Notes: a model not told the origin generated them from the letters alone. DNA of 64,000 nt from Salinicoccus halitifaciens (GCF_021026095.1 NZ_JAJNCU010000008.1:62001-126000), one strand, 5' to 3'; positions 34,007-43,163 are shown, counted from the first letter of the stretch. Translations and numbers: made by a program.

Positions 34007-34753
34007 ATGGACTTCATACCTTTACTCGCGGTGCTCTGTGTCGGCATCGGGGTCGGCTTCATTAACATCATCTCCGCCGGCGGATCGATGCTGACGCTGC
34101 CGCTGCTCATATTCTTCGGGCTGCCGTCGACGGTCGCAAATGGCACGAACAGGATCGCAATCATGTTCCAGAACCTCTTCGCGATGTACCAGTTCCACAA
34201 GAACGGGCACCTGAACTGGAAGCTCGGGCTCGCACTTGCGGTGCCGACGACGATTGCTTCAATATACGGCGCACAGCTTGCCGTGGATATCGCCGACCGC
34301 ACGTTCGACAACTTGCTTGCGACCTTCATGATCATTTTTGCGGTGCTTTTGATCATCAAGCCTCAGCGGTACCTGAAAGGCATGTTCAATTCGAAAGTCG
34401 CACTCGTACTGCTGTTCATCGCCTTCGTCTTCATCGGCATATACGGCGGGGCGCTCCAGGCGGGCGTCGGATTCTTCATCATGCTGACGCTTCTGGCACT
34501 CGTCCCGCAGATCCCGATGGCCGAGATGCACGGCCTTAAAGTGCTCGTTGTAACAATCTACATATCAATTTCCACATTCGTCTTTATAGCGAACGGCCTC
34601 ATCAGCTGGGATTTCGCGATCGCCTTATCCATCGGATCCGCCACCGGCGGCTTCCTCGGCGGGAAGTACGCAAGCGTTATGCCGGACAAGCTGCTGGAGA
34701 GGTTCCTGATTATCGCGATCATCTTCTTTGCGGTACTGCTTTTGGTGAGATAA
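34007..34753 (+). CDS. TauE/SafE-family sulfite/sulfonate exporter-like membrane protein
   Basis: 248-residue, about eight-helix permease. The signature GFINIISAGGSMLTLPLL in the first half and YGGALQAGVGFFIMLTLL in the second are the two TauE/SafE repeats. Members export sulfite, sulfoacetate or related anions. It lies alone, convergent with the ElaA-like gene before the HEPN cassette came between them (inference). Confidence 0.88.
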   Translation: MDFIPLLAVLCVGIGVGFINIISAGGSMLTLPLLIFFGLPSTVANGTNRIAIMFQNLFAMYQFHKNGHLNWKLGLALAVPTTIASIYGAQLAVDIADRTFDNLLATFMIIFAVLLIIKPQRYLKGMFNSKVALVLLFIAFVFIGIYGGALQAGVGFFIMLTLLALVPQIPMAEMHGLKVLVVTIYISISTFVFIANGLISWDFAIALSIGSATGGFLGGKYASVMPDKLLERFLIIAIIFFAVLLLVR

Positions 34754-34758
34754 ATAAA

Positions 34759-34806
34759 AATAACAAGAGCCGATGAAGTGAATTGACACTTACGGCTCTT
34801 CTTATT
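34759..34806. repeat. Left boundary hairpin of the HEPN cassette
   Basis: AATAACAAGAGCCG pairs with CGGCTCTTCTTATT (one mismatch) around the loop ATGAAGTGAATTGACACTTA. A second copy at 36720-36770 has the loop in inverted orientation. It probably also terminates tauE transcription. Confidence 0.85.
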
Positions 34807-34846
34807 GTCATAATAAGACTTAGTTTCTAAAACAGATTGGAAAATT

Positions 34847-34923
34847 AAAAAAAAAACAGTGACCTCCGATGTGGGTACTAAGACTCAGCACATCGTGAGT
34901 AATCACTGTTTGTTATTATCTAC
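34847..34923 (-). ncRNA. Putative small structured RNA divergent from the HEPN gene
   Basis: On the minus strand, TTGAAT (34958-34953) and TATACT (34935-34930) are 17 bp apart, predicting a start near 34923. The transcript would contain a long hairpin (34911-34854: AAACAGTGA/TCACTGTTT outer stem, CGATGTG/CACATCG inner stem, 15-nt loop) and end in ten T residues, a textbook intrinsic terminator. That gives an RNA of about 77 nt. The hairpin contains no evident reading frame. The overlapping divergent promoter for the HEPN gene suggests coordinated control. Expression is a prediction. Confidence 0.6.
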
Positions 34924-34937
34924 ATACCTAGTATACT
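34910..34937 (+). promoter_or_regulatory. Promoter of the HEPN gene, overlapping the small-RNA promoter
   Basis: TTGTTA (34910-34915) and TATACT (34932-34937) are 16 bp apart. The palindrome AGTATACT at 34930-34937 supplies the -10 box for both directions, so only one polymerase can bind at a time. Confidence 0.55.
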
Positions 34938-34990
34938 ATTATAGACAATAATATTCAACAAATTAATATTGGAAGTGTTTGGGGTGTCCT

Positions 34991-36703
34991 ATGGCTACTA
35001 AAGATTTGAAAGATAGTGTGTTGATTGAAAAATTTAATATCGTTTCTAAAGCTGAATGTTTTTTTGTCCAAAGAATTAAAGAGTTATTGTTCTATAAAAC
35101 TTTTAACTCCTACCAATATAAATTACATAATAGTAAATCATTATTATATGAAATAAGGGAAGTTATTCCACTGGTTTTAAGAGGGGACCTCAATCCTTCG
35201 AATTTATCTACTCTAATAAATGAATTAAAAGATAGTATAAAGAACGACCCTGTTTATAATGCACATTTTTCTAAAATTAAACAGGATATTTTCGAGTTTA
35301 ATAAGAAACATTTTTCTGAAGGTAAGAACGAGAATATTCTCCATTTAAAATATAGAGTAGATTTCGTGATTGATAGATTAGAAGAAGAAGGCTACACAAA
35401 TTTTATAATTAACGATTTAAAAAAAGCGATTAATGAAAATAATTATGACATTATAAGCAAGTTGACTACTCAATTAGTTTCTGAGTTCTTAAATAATGGA
35501 GTACGGACAAGGAGCATTACAGCAAAGTTTCATGAAATATTTGATAAAAACGATTTAAGTTTTGAGAGGAGGTATGATCTTTTTAGTGATTTCTTATTAA
35601 AAAAAGAATATAGAATTACCTCGAAAGGCAAGTTATTTATAGAAATATCAAATTATAACAAGAGCCAATGGAATTTCACTGAAAATATATATAATAATAA
35701 AGATATTTTACAGTTAGTAGGAGGTAGTAAAAATGCTAACGTTAAGAAGGGAATATATTTAGAACGTGATTTTGAAGTCTTTAAAGATAATATTTATTTA
35801 AGTATTTCCGACGAGATGGAGAAGATTGAACGGGAGACATCACTTCACGCTTTCAATAGAGATACAGTCAGACTTAATAAAGAGAATATCATTTTCTTAT
35901 TAGAAGAGCCTTCTAGTAAAAGATACAAGCTAATTTCAGTGAATAATTTCTACACTTCCAATGGAAATAAAGAACGGAGCTTCCTACATAAAGAATACAG
36001 TACTATATTAGAGGAATTGGAAGATTTGGGAAGAAATCATCAAAATGATAGGGATAGGATTTTTAGTTCTTTAAGAAATTATAGTATTGGTTCCCGCCCA
36101 AATTCTCAGGAAACAACTTTACTGATGCTATGGAGCAGCTTAGAGTCGTTGCTTAAATTAGGTCATTATAATAATAATATTGAACATATTATTAAAATTG
36201 TCCCCAAACTTTTGTCTAATAACTACAAAAACAATTTAGTTAAAAATTTCGTAGAAGAGCTGGAAAGGCTATCGATTAAAACACTGGAATGTGATGGTAA
36301 TAGTTTAGAAATTGAAGATGATATCGGAGAGATTTTAAAAGATAAAGAAATGAAGAAGTTATTAAAGGTTAAGTTGGAAGATTATTCGTTACTCTATCAT
36401 CGTGTTGAAGAATTATCTAAAGTAGTTAACGACATATCTTACAGTATTAGCCTTGTTAAAAAGCACAGAGAACGAATAGAATGGCATATATATAGAATAT
36501 ATCGTCTGAGGAATAACTTGATTCATTCAGCTAAAACAAACCAACAAATTGATCATTTAAACGGGCACTTAGATTTTTATGTAAGAGAAACTTTATCTTA
36601 CATCATCAATGAAATAGATACAGTTAAAAGAATTGGATTAGGCGGCACTTTCGAAAATATAGAAAATAAATTTGATTACGAAATAATGCAGAACAAAAAG
36701 TGA
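34991..36703 (+). CDS. HEPN-domain ribonuclease-like protein, probable defence or toxin effector
   Basis: 570 residues, strongly helical and Lys/Asn/Ile-rich, encoded by DNA far more A+T-rich than its neighbours, so recently acquired. Near the C-terminus RLRNNLIHSAK contains RNNLIH, the RxxxxH motif of HEPN ribonucleases, inside a long helix pair (YHRVEELSKVVNDISYSI and HLNGHLDFYVRETLSYII). The large N-terminal region (to about residue 370) is not recognised; LMLWSSLESLLKLG in the middle resembles the first helix of Apea-like HEPN domains. ATG 34991 fits GGGGTG; a TTG at 34979 is open. A divergent structured RNA and flanking inverted hairpins complete the module. Defence role is inference. 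Confidence 0.65.
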   Translation: MATKDLKDSVLIEKFNIVSKAECFFVQRIKELLFYKTFNSYQYKLHNSKSLLYEIREVIPLVLRGDLNPSNLSTLINELKDSIKNDPVYNAHFSKIKQDIFEFNKKHFSEGKNENILHLKYRVDFVIDRLEEEGYTNFIINDLKKAINENNYDIISKLTTQLVSEFLNNGVRTRSITAKFHEIFDKNDLSFERRYDLFSDFLLKKEYRITSKGKLFIEISNYNKSQWNFTENIYNNKDILQLVGGSKNANVKKGIYLERDFEVFKDNIYLSISDEMEKIERETSLHAFNRDTVRLNKENIIFLLEEPSSKRYKLISVNNFYTSNGNKERSFLHKEYSTILEELEDLGRNHQNDRDRIFSSLRNYSIGSRPNSQETTLLMLWSSLESLLKLGHYNNNIEHIIKIVPKLLSNNYKNNLVKNFVEELERLSIKTLECDGNSLEIEDDIGEILKDKEMKKLLKVKLEDYSLLYHRVEELSKVVNDISYSISLVKKHRERIEWHIYRIYRLRNNLIHSAKTNQQIDHLNGHLDFYVRETLSYIINEIDTVKRIGLGGTFENIENKFDYEIMQNKK

Positions 36704-36719
36704 TTCTATATATAATAAA

Positions 36720-36770
36720 AATAACAAGAGCCGTAAGTGTCAACAATTCACTTCATCGGTTCTTGTTATT
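36720..36770. repeat. Right boundary hairpin of the HEPN cassette, inverted copy
   Basis: AATAACAAGAGCCG pairs with CGGTTCTTGTTATT. The loop TAAGTGTCAACAATTCACTTCAT is the reverse complement of the left loop plus three bases, so the two hairpins are inverted repeats of about 50 bp enclosing 1.9 kb. Confidence 0.85.
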
Positions 36771-36776
36771 TTCATT

Positions 36777-37208
36777 TTACGGAGTGAGTTCCATGTCGAT
36801 GTGATTGTGTCCTGCGATGTCGTATTCTTCGGAGATGGGTTCATAGTCGAATGACTTATAGAAATCGAGCAGGTAGGACATGGCTGTTATGCGCACAATT
36901 TTGCCCGGGTGCCTTTCCTTGGCGAGTTCCGTGCCGTAGCGGAAGATCTCCCTGCCGAAGCCCTGGCCCCTGTATGCCGGATTGACGATTACACGGCTGA
37001 TGTATGTATGGTCATCCTCGTCTTCCATCCTGCAGTATGCTTTGATGGTGCTGTCCTCTTTCTTGAAGACGTGCAGTGCATCCTGGTCCCTGCCGTCTAT
37101 GTCCCGGAAGAAACTTTCCTGTTCCAGAATAAAAGTATCCTGCCTCAAGCTCAGGATTTCCTCCAGTTCATCAAGTTCCAATTCATCGTACTTTTTCACA
37201 TGCCACAT
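36777..37208 (-). CDS. GNAT N-acetyltransferase (ElaA-like)
   Basis: 143 residues from ATG 37208, which follows TGGAGGTC; the longer frame to 37325 lacks a ribosome site. The motif A strand and loop read ISRVIVNPAYRGQGFGREI, and the C-terminal DFYKSFDYEPISEEY is the usual GNAT end. The N-terminal LRQDTFILEQESFFRDID is ElaA-like. Substrate unknown. Confidence 0.85.
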   Translation of the reverse strand: MWHVKKYDELELDELEEILSLRQDTFILEQESFFRDIDGRDQDALHVFKKEDSTIKAYCRMEDEDDHTYISRVIVNPAYRGQGFGREIFRYGTELAKERHPGKIVRITAMSYLLDFYKSFDYEPISEEYDIAGHNHIDMELTP

Positions 37209-37376
37209 ATAAAGACCTCCATTTTTGAAATACACAATTCCCATTTTAACATAGTTATCTCTAAATTTTGAATTATTATACAGAATATATACTATATTGA
37301 AGGGGTGCCGTAGGAAATATTTCACCTTTCATGGTAGCATGGAGGAGAGTCAAAAAATAAATTGGAGCTGAATTTA

Positions 37377-38119
37377 ATGATCGATATTCATAACCATCTG
37401 TTGATCAACACTGATGACGGCCCCACTTCAAAGACGGAAGCGCGCGACCTGCTCAAACAGGCGGAAGGGCAGGGGATCACGGATGTCATGATACCCCGCA
37501 CCACCATGCAGGCTTCCATTACACCCCGAAGGGCAAAGTATTTTCTAAAATCGAAACACTTCACGAAATCATTGAAGAGGAAGACATCAACATCAACGTC
37601 CATCACGGACAGGAGATCCGCATCAATGAACATATCATGGAAGAACTGCGCGACGGGCTCAGCACGACTTTGAACGATACGGACTATATACTGATTGAGC
37701 TGCCGTTCGATGCGCTGCCGCCGTACTATGAAACGGTGCTGGATGAGCTGATGGATAACGGCTACAGGCCGATCATCGCCCATCCGGAGCGCTGCAGGCC
37801 GATCGCAGAGGACCCGGCGATACTGCACCCGCTTGTCCAAAAGGGCATCGTCACACAGGTAACCGCAGGTTCCATCACCGGCGATTTCGGCCCGGAACTC
37901 CAAAGGACAGGCCTTAAAATGATCGAGGAAAACCTGATCCACGTGGTGGCGAGTGATGCCCATCACGCAGAGAGCCGCCCGTTCCGAATGCCCGCAGCAC
38001 TCGATATCATAAGGAGCGAATTCGGCGAAGTGCAGGCCGAGGCAATGCAGGAGAACGCCCGGAAGATATTCAATGATGAGAAAATCACATCCATGGTCGC
38101 AGCAAAGGAAGGACATTAA
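37377..38119 (+). pseudogene. capC-like PHP tyrosine phosphatase gene with frameshift
   Basis: The start is intact (MIDIHNHLLINTDDGPTSKTEAR) and a second frame continues TPHHHAGFHYTPKGKVFSK, GQEIRINEHIMEEL, IAHPERCRPI and ASDAHHAESRPF to the stop at 38117. The break lies near 37488, where GATGTCATGATACCCCG needs one extra base to read the family's DVIATPHHH. The rest is uninterrupted, so the lesion is young or a sequencing error. It resembles CapC at 26888 closely in motif order but lacks the basic tail. No capA or capB lies beside it. Confidence 0.8.
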
Positions 38120-38177
38120 ACGTACATCCGGTGGGGATCATCATCCACCGGTTTTTATTTCCCCAAGGAGGTCTTGC

Positions 38178-39110
38178 ATGCATAAATTCAAAAAACATCA
38201 TGGGTTCAATAAAGTGCTTAAACGTGGGAAGATGACGCTCGGCCTTTCTTTTCCGCTCGAAGATTACAGGAAGAGTGTGCCAAAGATGGATCTCGCAACC
38301 CAGGTCGAGCGGGCAAAGCTCGCCGAGGAGATGGGATTCGCAGCACTCTGGGCGCGCGACATCCCGCTGAATGATACGGTCAATTTCGGCGATGCCGGGC
38401 AGATGTACGACCCGTGGATTTTTCAGAGTTATATTGCGGCACATACGGAGGAGATTGCGCTCGGCATGGGGAGCATCATCACGACGTTCCGGCATCCGAT
38501 CGATATTGCGAAGTCTGCGGCATCACTCGACAGGATTTCAGGCGAGCGGCTTTTGCTCGGGCTCGCCACGGGTGACCGGCCGATCGAGTTCGATGCATAC
38601 AGGGTGGATAAATCGAGGCGTGCGGAGATCTTTAGGGAGACGTTCCATGTCATCAAACGGCTGTGGCATGATGATGAGCCGAGGATTTCTACGGAACACG
38701 TGAATATATGGACCGGGGACATGCTGCCGAAGCCGGCACTCTATGACATACCGGTGTTCGTCACGGGGAGCAGCAGCCAGACGCATGAATGGATTGCGGA
38801 GAACGGCGACGGCTGGATGACCTATCCGAGGGCCCGTGATATGCAGGAAATATTCATCGGCAGGTGGCGGCAGGGGAGTGAGGTCCATAAGCCGTTCATC
38901 CAGTCGCTGTCCTTGGACCTCCATGAAGATCCGGATTACAAGCCCCAGCAGATCCACCTCGGTTTCAGGACCGGCATCAATTATTTGAAAAGTTATCTTC
39001 AGGAACTGGAAGAGATGGGTGTCGACCACGTCATGCTCGGCCTTAAATTTTCGAAGCGCCCAGTGGATGAAGTCATACAGGAAATCGGTGAGGAAATCAT
39101 CAAAAATTAA
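38178..39110 (+). CDS. Luciferase-like monooxygenase (LLM class)
   Basis: 310-residue TIM-barrel flavin monooxygenase. MTLGLSFPLEDYRKS, AEEMGFAALWARDIPLND, IALGMGSIITTFRHP and LDRISGERLLLGLATGDRP are conserved blocks, and TGSSSQTHEWIAENGDGWM is typical of a subgroup known from Bacillus genomes. The ATG at 38178 follows CAAGGAGG; the upstream open frame overlaps the capC pseudogene and is not used. A strong terminator follows. Confidence 0.88.
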   Translation: MHKFKKHHGFNKVLKRGKMTLGLSFPLEDYRKSVPKMDLATQVERAKLAEEMGFAALWARDIPLNDTVNFGDAGQMYDPWIFQSYIAAHTEEIALGMGSIITTFRHPIDIAKSAASLDRISGERLLLGLATGDRPIEFDAYRVDKSRRAEIFRETFHVIKRLWHDDEPRISTEHVNIWTGDMLPKPALYDIPVFVTGSSSQTHEWIAENGDGWMTYPRARDMQEIFIGRWRQGSEVHKPFIQSLSLDLHEDPDYKPQQIHLGFRTGINYLKSYLQELEEMGVDHVMLGLKFSKRPVDEVIQEIGEEIIKN

Positions 39111-39113
39111 AAA

Positions 39114-39154
39114 GGATGTTGCATATTAAAGTCAATATGCAGCATCTTTTTTTA
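39114..39154 (+). terminator. Terminator of the LLM gene
   Basis: GATGTTGCATATT and AATATGCAGCATC form a long stem followed by seven T residues. Confidence 0.88.
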
Positions 39155-39166
39155 TTGTTGAATTAT

Positions 39167-39346
39167 TCAACTTCTTTTCCAATTGTTCAATATCAGCATA
39201 ATTAGTATGACGACCACACCTAAAGAAATTGAGACCAGAGAACCTGCCGTCTGGAATACAGGAACGTAGAAGTACATGATGAAGAGACCCACAGCTGCAA
39301 TCAGCAACAGTATAAGGCTCAGGTTCAATATGCCTCTAGTACTCAC
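39167..39346 (-). CDS. Small two-helix membrane protein
   Basis: 59 residues, consisting almost entirely of two hydrophobic helices (LNLSLILLLIAAVGLFIMYF and SLVSISLGVVVILIMLIL) and a basic end (NNWKRS). GTG 39346 follows AAAGGAGG, which is decisive against the longer frame to 39391. No family recognised. Confidence 0.6.
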   Translation of the reverse strand: MSTRGILNLSLILLLIAAVGLFIMYFYVPVFQTAGSLVSISLGVVVILIMLILNNWKRS

Positions 39347-39518
39347 CGGAAAACCTCCTTTAAAAAGTGCCCTTATTAACCATATATACATTATAGAACA
39401 GATTAAACATGTGCATCTCCATTAAATATTACAATCAGATTAAATTTAGTAAATTCCAACAATTTTCTATTCAAAACTACTACAATGAAACTGGATAAAT
39501 TTTTAATGGAGGTCAACT

Positions 39519-42500
39519 ATGAAATACAAAAATCGTTTAATCGTTCCGACACTCGTTTCGACGGGACTCCTTGCATCGACGATTGTGGTGAATGCAGAAG
39601 AAATCGAGCAGGATGAACAATATTCAACCCAGAACACGGAAGAATACTCAGCGGATGAAACACCGGATACAGAACTGGATTTCATCGATGAAGAAGACGA
39701 AACAGAACCTCCGGAAGATGAGAAAGACGGCGAAGACGAAGCAACTGATGAAGAAGAATCTGAAGAAGACATAGAAGACGAAGTTGAAAATGCAGAAGAA
39801 GACCCGGAAACTGAAGGTGATGTTGAAGAAGAGGCCGCAGACGATGAAGAAGCGGACGAAGCACCTGAAGTTCAGGAAGAAGAAGCTGTCGAAGAAGATC
39901 CTGAAGCTGAAGAGGAAGCTGGGGAGAATGAGGAAGCAGCTTCTGAAGAAACCGCAGAAGATCAGGAAGCTGTTGAGGAAGAAGCACAAGAGGAAACTGA
40001 AGAAGAGACAGAAGATGAAGATTCTGCAGTTGAAGTAGAAGAATCAGAAGCTCCTGAGGAAGAGGTTGAAGAATCAGAAGACAATGAAGCAGTCACTGAA
40101 GAAATCGAAACAGCTGAAACTCAAGAGGAAACCGCAGAAGAGACTTCTGTATCTGAAGAGGAAGCAGAACAGGAAGATGAAGAAGATGACATTGACGAAG
40201 AAGTCCTCGATGAGGAACCTGCTGAAGATGAATCAGTAGAAGAGACTGAAGTTGAAGAACCGGCAGATGTACAAGCTGAAGAAGCAGTTGAAGATATAGC
40301 TGCTGAAGCAGATGAGGAAGAGCAGGAAATTTCTGAACCGGCAGAAGAAGCTGAAGAGTTGAATGAAGTCGAGGAAGAAGTCGTTTCTGAAGATACCGCT
40401 TCTGAAGAAGATGTTGTGGCAGAAAATGAATCTGCAGCTGAAGAGACAGAACCTGAGGAGTCTACATACGCATATGATTCCGACTCCGTGCAACAGGAAC
40501 TTGAGGGCCTTTCCGATGAGGAACGTTCAGCATTTTTAGAAGAGAATGCAGATGACATCAAGGTCGACGAAGAGACGATGAATGAGCTGACTGCCGCGAT
40601 TGCTGAAGATTATGGCATTGAAGCTGAAACATCGGAAGTTTTTTCAGCAAGCACGATGAGCACGATGTCACTCTCCCACGCGATTGATGACATCAATGCA
40701 TATATCGCTGCGAATAACTTTGAGGTTGCTCCGATACAATACAACATCTTAGAACATCTGCCGCAATATGCTTACCATTCCAATTACGGTTGGGAGCCTG
40801 AAAATGGCAGGGTAGGTAAACCGGAAGGTGTCGTGCTCCACGATGTAGGTAACGACAATTCGACGATTCACGGTGAAATCAGTTATATGTCACGTAACTG
40901 GGAGAATGCATTTGTCCATGCTTTTGTGGATGCAGATAATATCATCCAGATAGCTGATACAGATTATCTGGTGTACGGCGGCGGCCCTGTCTCCAACCAA
41001 ATTCATATGCATGTGGAGCTGGTACGTCATGATAACGCCCATGACTTTGCACGCTCCATCAACAACTATGCAGATTACATCGCAAATCTGCTGTATAAAT
41101 ACAAGCTCCCTGTAATCAGTGCAGAAGAAACGGGAGAAGGCACGCTGTGGTCCCACGTTGCTGTGTCGGAACATCTAGGTGGAACAAATTCCCCGGATCC
41201 GTATGAATACTTTGCCCGATTCGGCTACGAGTATGATGATGTCATCGACCTGATCGGCCAGCGTTATGACGATATGTATTATCACCGCACTACACCAAGC
41301 ATCGTCATGCCGATTGAAGAAGGCACAACTGATGTACTGGCACAAGTTGATGAAAACAACAGAGGTCTGTATGCAAGCGTCACTGATGTAAGAACATCGG
41401 ATGCGAGCAACCTGGTTGGTCAGACGTTCCACGTCAACAGACTCGCGACATACAACTATGATGACTACTACCTGCTTCAGACGGAGGACGGCATCGCTCT
41501 CGGTTGGATGCATGAAGGCGACCTGGTGATTTCGGACTTTATACCGGAGCCGGACGAACCTGAAGAACCGGAACTTCCTGAAGAGCCTACAGAGCCTGAA
41601 GAGCCGACTGAGCCAGAAGAAGATGACACAGACGACGGTTCTGATGACGAATCTGAAGATACTCAAGACGATCCGGATGAACAGGAAGATGAGGACTCTG
41701 ATCAAGATTCCGACGAAGATGATGTAGATGAACCTGTAGAAGATGGTTCAGATGACGAAGAACCTGGGGAAGATACAGAAGATGAGTCCGACGAACAAGA
41801 AGACGAGGACTCCGATCAAGATTCCGAGGATCCCGATCAAGAGCCTGAAGAACCGATAGATCCGGAAGAGCCAACTGAACCGGAAGAAGATGATACAGAT
41901 GAAGGTTCTGATGAAGAAGCCGGGGACACTGAAGGTGATGACGAGACACCAGTAGAAGATGACTCTGACGAGCCGGAAGACGAGCCGACAGAATCTGATG
42001 AAGATGCACGTGAAGAAGATATTGAAGATGACTCAGATGAACAAGAAGAAGAGGACTCTGACCAAGATTCCGACGAAGTTGACGAAGATGAACCAGTAGA
42101 AGATGATTCTGAACAGCCTGAAGAAGAACCAACAGAACCTCAGCAGCCAGAAACTCCGGAAGAACCAACTGAACCTGAAGAGCCGGAACTGCCTGAAGAG
42201 GATCTAGAAGATGGCTCTGAGGATTCCGTAGAAAATCCTGAGGAAACAGACACTGAATCAGAAGAACAAGCAACAGATGAAACCTCCGATGCAGACACAC
42301 CGGACGTCGGAACTGACGAAGGTGACGTGACGCCGGAAGAGGATATCACTGAAGTTGAAGAAGTTTATTCGACCCTTGAAGATCCGGCAACGGGTGTGAG
42401 GATCGTCAGCGCAACGGATGAGCTTGAAGGCAAATCCGCAGTTGTGGCTGTGCTCAATCCGTCCGATGCGATTGATGCGGATCATGATCTGTACGACATC

Positions 42501-43151
42501 CAGATCCTCGATGAGGACGGTTCGCTCTACAGCCTTGAAAATCCGGTCACGGTCTACCTGCCGGCGAACGGTTTCGTTTCCAACGTCTACTACCTGGGCG
42601 ATATCGGTGAGACGCTTGAAGCGGTCGAGTTCACGGTCGAGGGCGGCTACGCGGTATTTGAAGTCGCGGATTTCAGCCAGTATGCGGTCGTCTACGGTGT
42701 TGAAGGCGAAGATAACACGACTGTGGCACCTGTTTCCGGAGATGCGGATGCAGGCGAGGGAAGCGTTTCTGAAAATGAAACTGATGCCTCCGGTAATGTT
42801 GCTGAAACTGAAGCGGTCACTTCTGAAACAGCGGCTTCAGGGAATAAAGTCATTGTAACCGGGGAAGAATCCGCGGATGATGCAAAAGAGCATTCAGTTG
42901 TAAAAACCGAGACAGAAACAGCAGAGGAATATCCGTCTGTAGACACGGAAGAAGAGACGGTTGCAGCAGATAAGGCAGACGAGCAAGCTGAAGCGACAGA
43001 GCAGGCTGATCCTGAAAAGCAGAAGGAATCAGAATCTGAAATGCTGCCGAACACAGGAGTGGCGGAACAGAGCACCACGATTTTCGCTACAATCCTTGCA
43101 GCACTCGGTCTTGGCTTCCTTGTGAAGAGAAGAAAACCGACAGAGAAATAA
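39519..43151 (+). CDS. LPXTG-anchored, extremely acidic surface N-acetylmuramoyl-L-alanine amidase
   Basis: 1,210 residues. Order: signal peptide (RLIVPTLVSTGLLASTIVVNA); an Asp/Glu-rich low-complexity region to about 335; an amidase_2 domain (about 420-575) with zinc residues in VVLHDVGN and WSHVAVSEHLGG plus Asp in NSPDP; an SH3/GW-like module (about 600-675, ending GIALGWMHEGDL); a second Asp/Glu/Pro repeat region to about 950; a beta-rich domain (about 955-1065); and a sorting signal LPNTG at 1176 with a membrane helix and KRRK. It is a sortase substrate that binds and cuts peptidoglycan. The catalytic-site His usual in GGTDHxDP is Ser here. Acidic regions suit a salt-rich environment (inference). 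Confidence 0.88.
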   Translation: MKYKNRLIVPTLVSTGLLASTIVVNAEEIEQDEQYSTQNTEEYSADETPDTELDFIDEEDETEPPEDEKDGEDEATDEEESEEDIEDEVENAEEDPETEGDVEEEAADDEEADEAPEVQEEEAVEEDPEAEEEAGENEEAASEETAEDQEAVEEEAQEETEEETEDEDSAVEVEESEAPEEEVEESEDNEAVTEEIETAETQEETAEETSVSEEEAEQEDEEDDIDEEVLDEEPAEDESVEETEVEEPADVQAEEAVEDIAAEADEEEQEISEPAEEAEELNEVEEEVVSEDTASEEDVVAENESAAEETEPEESTYAYDSDSVQQELEGLSDEERSAFLEENADDIKVDEETMNELTAAIAEDYGIEAETSEVFSASTMSTMSLSHAIDDINAYIAANNFEVAPIQYNILEHLPQYAYHSNYGWEPENGRVGKPEGVVLHDVGNDNSTIHGEISYMSRNWENAFVHAFVDADNIIQIADTDYLVYGGGPVSNQIHMHVELVRHDNAHDFARSINNYADYIANLLYKYKLPVISAEETGEGTLWSHVAVSEHLGGTNSPDPYEYFARFGYEYDDVIDLIGQRYDDMYYHRTTPSIVMPIEEGTTDVLAQVDENNRGLYASVTDVRTSDASNLVGQTFHVNRLATYNYDDYYLLQTEDGIALGWMHEGDLVISDFIPEPDEPEEPELPEEPTEPEEPTEPEEDDTDDGSDDESEDTQDDPDEQEDEDSDQDSDEDDVDEPVEDGSDDEEPGEDTEDESDEQEDEDSDQDSEDPDQEPEEPIDPEEPTEPEEDDTDEGSDEEAGDTEGDDETPVEDDSDEPEDEPTESDEDAREEDIEDDSDEQEEEDSDQDSDEVDEDEPVEDDSEQPEEEPTEPQQPETPEEPTEPEEPELPEEDLEDGSEDSVENPEETDTESEEQATDETSDADTPDVGTDEGDVTPEEDITEVEEVYSTLEDPATGVRIVSATDELEGKSAVVAVLNPSDAIDADHDLYDIQILDEDGSLYSLENPVTVYLPANGFVSNVYYLGDIGETLEAVEFTVEGGYAVFEVADFSQYAVVYGVEGEDNTTVAPVSGDADAGEGSVSENETDASGNVAETEAVTSETAASGNKVIVTGEESADDAKEHSVVKTETETAEEYPSVDTEEETVAADKADEQAEATEQADPEKQKESESEMLPNTGVAEQSTTIFATILAALGLGFLVKRRKPTEK

Positions 43152-43163
43152 ATGATTTAGATT

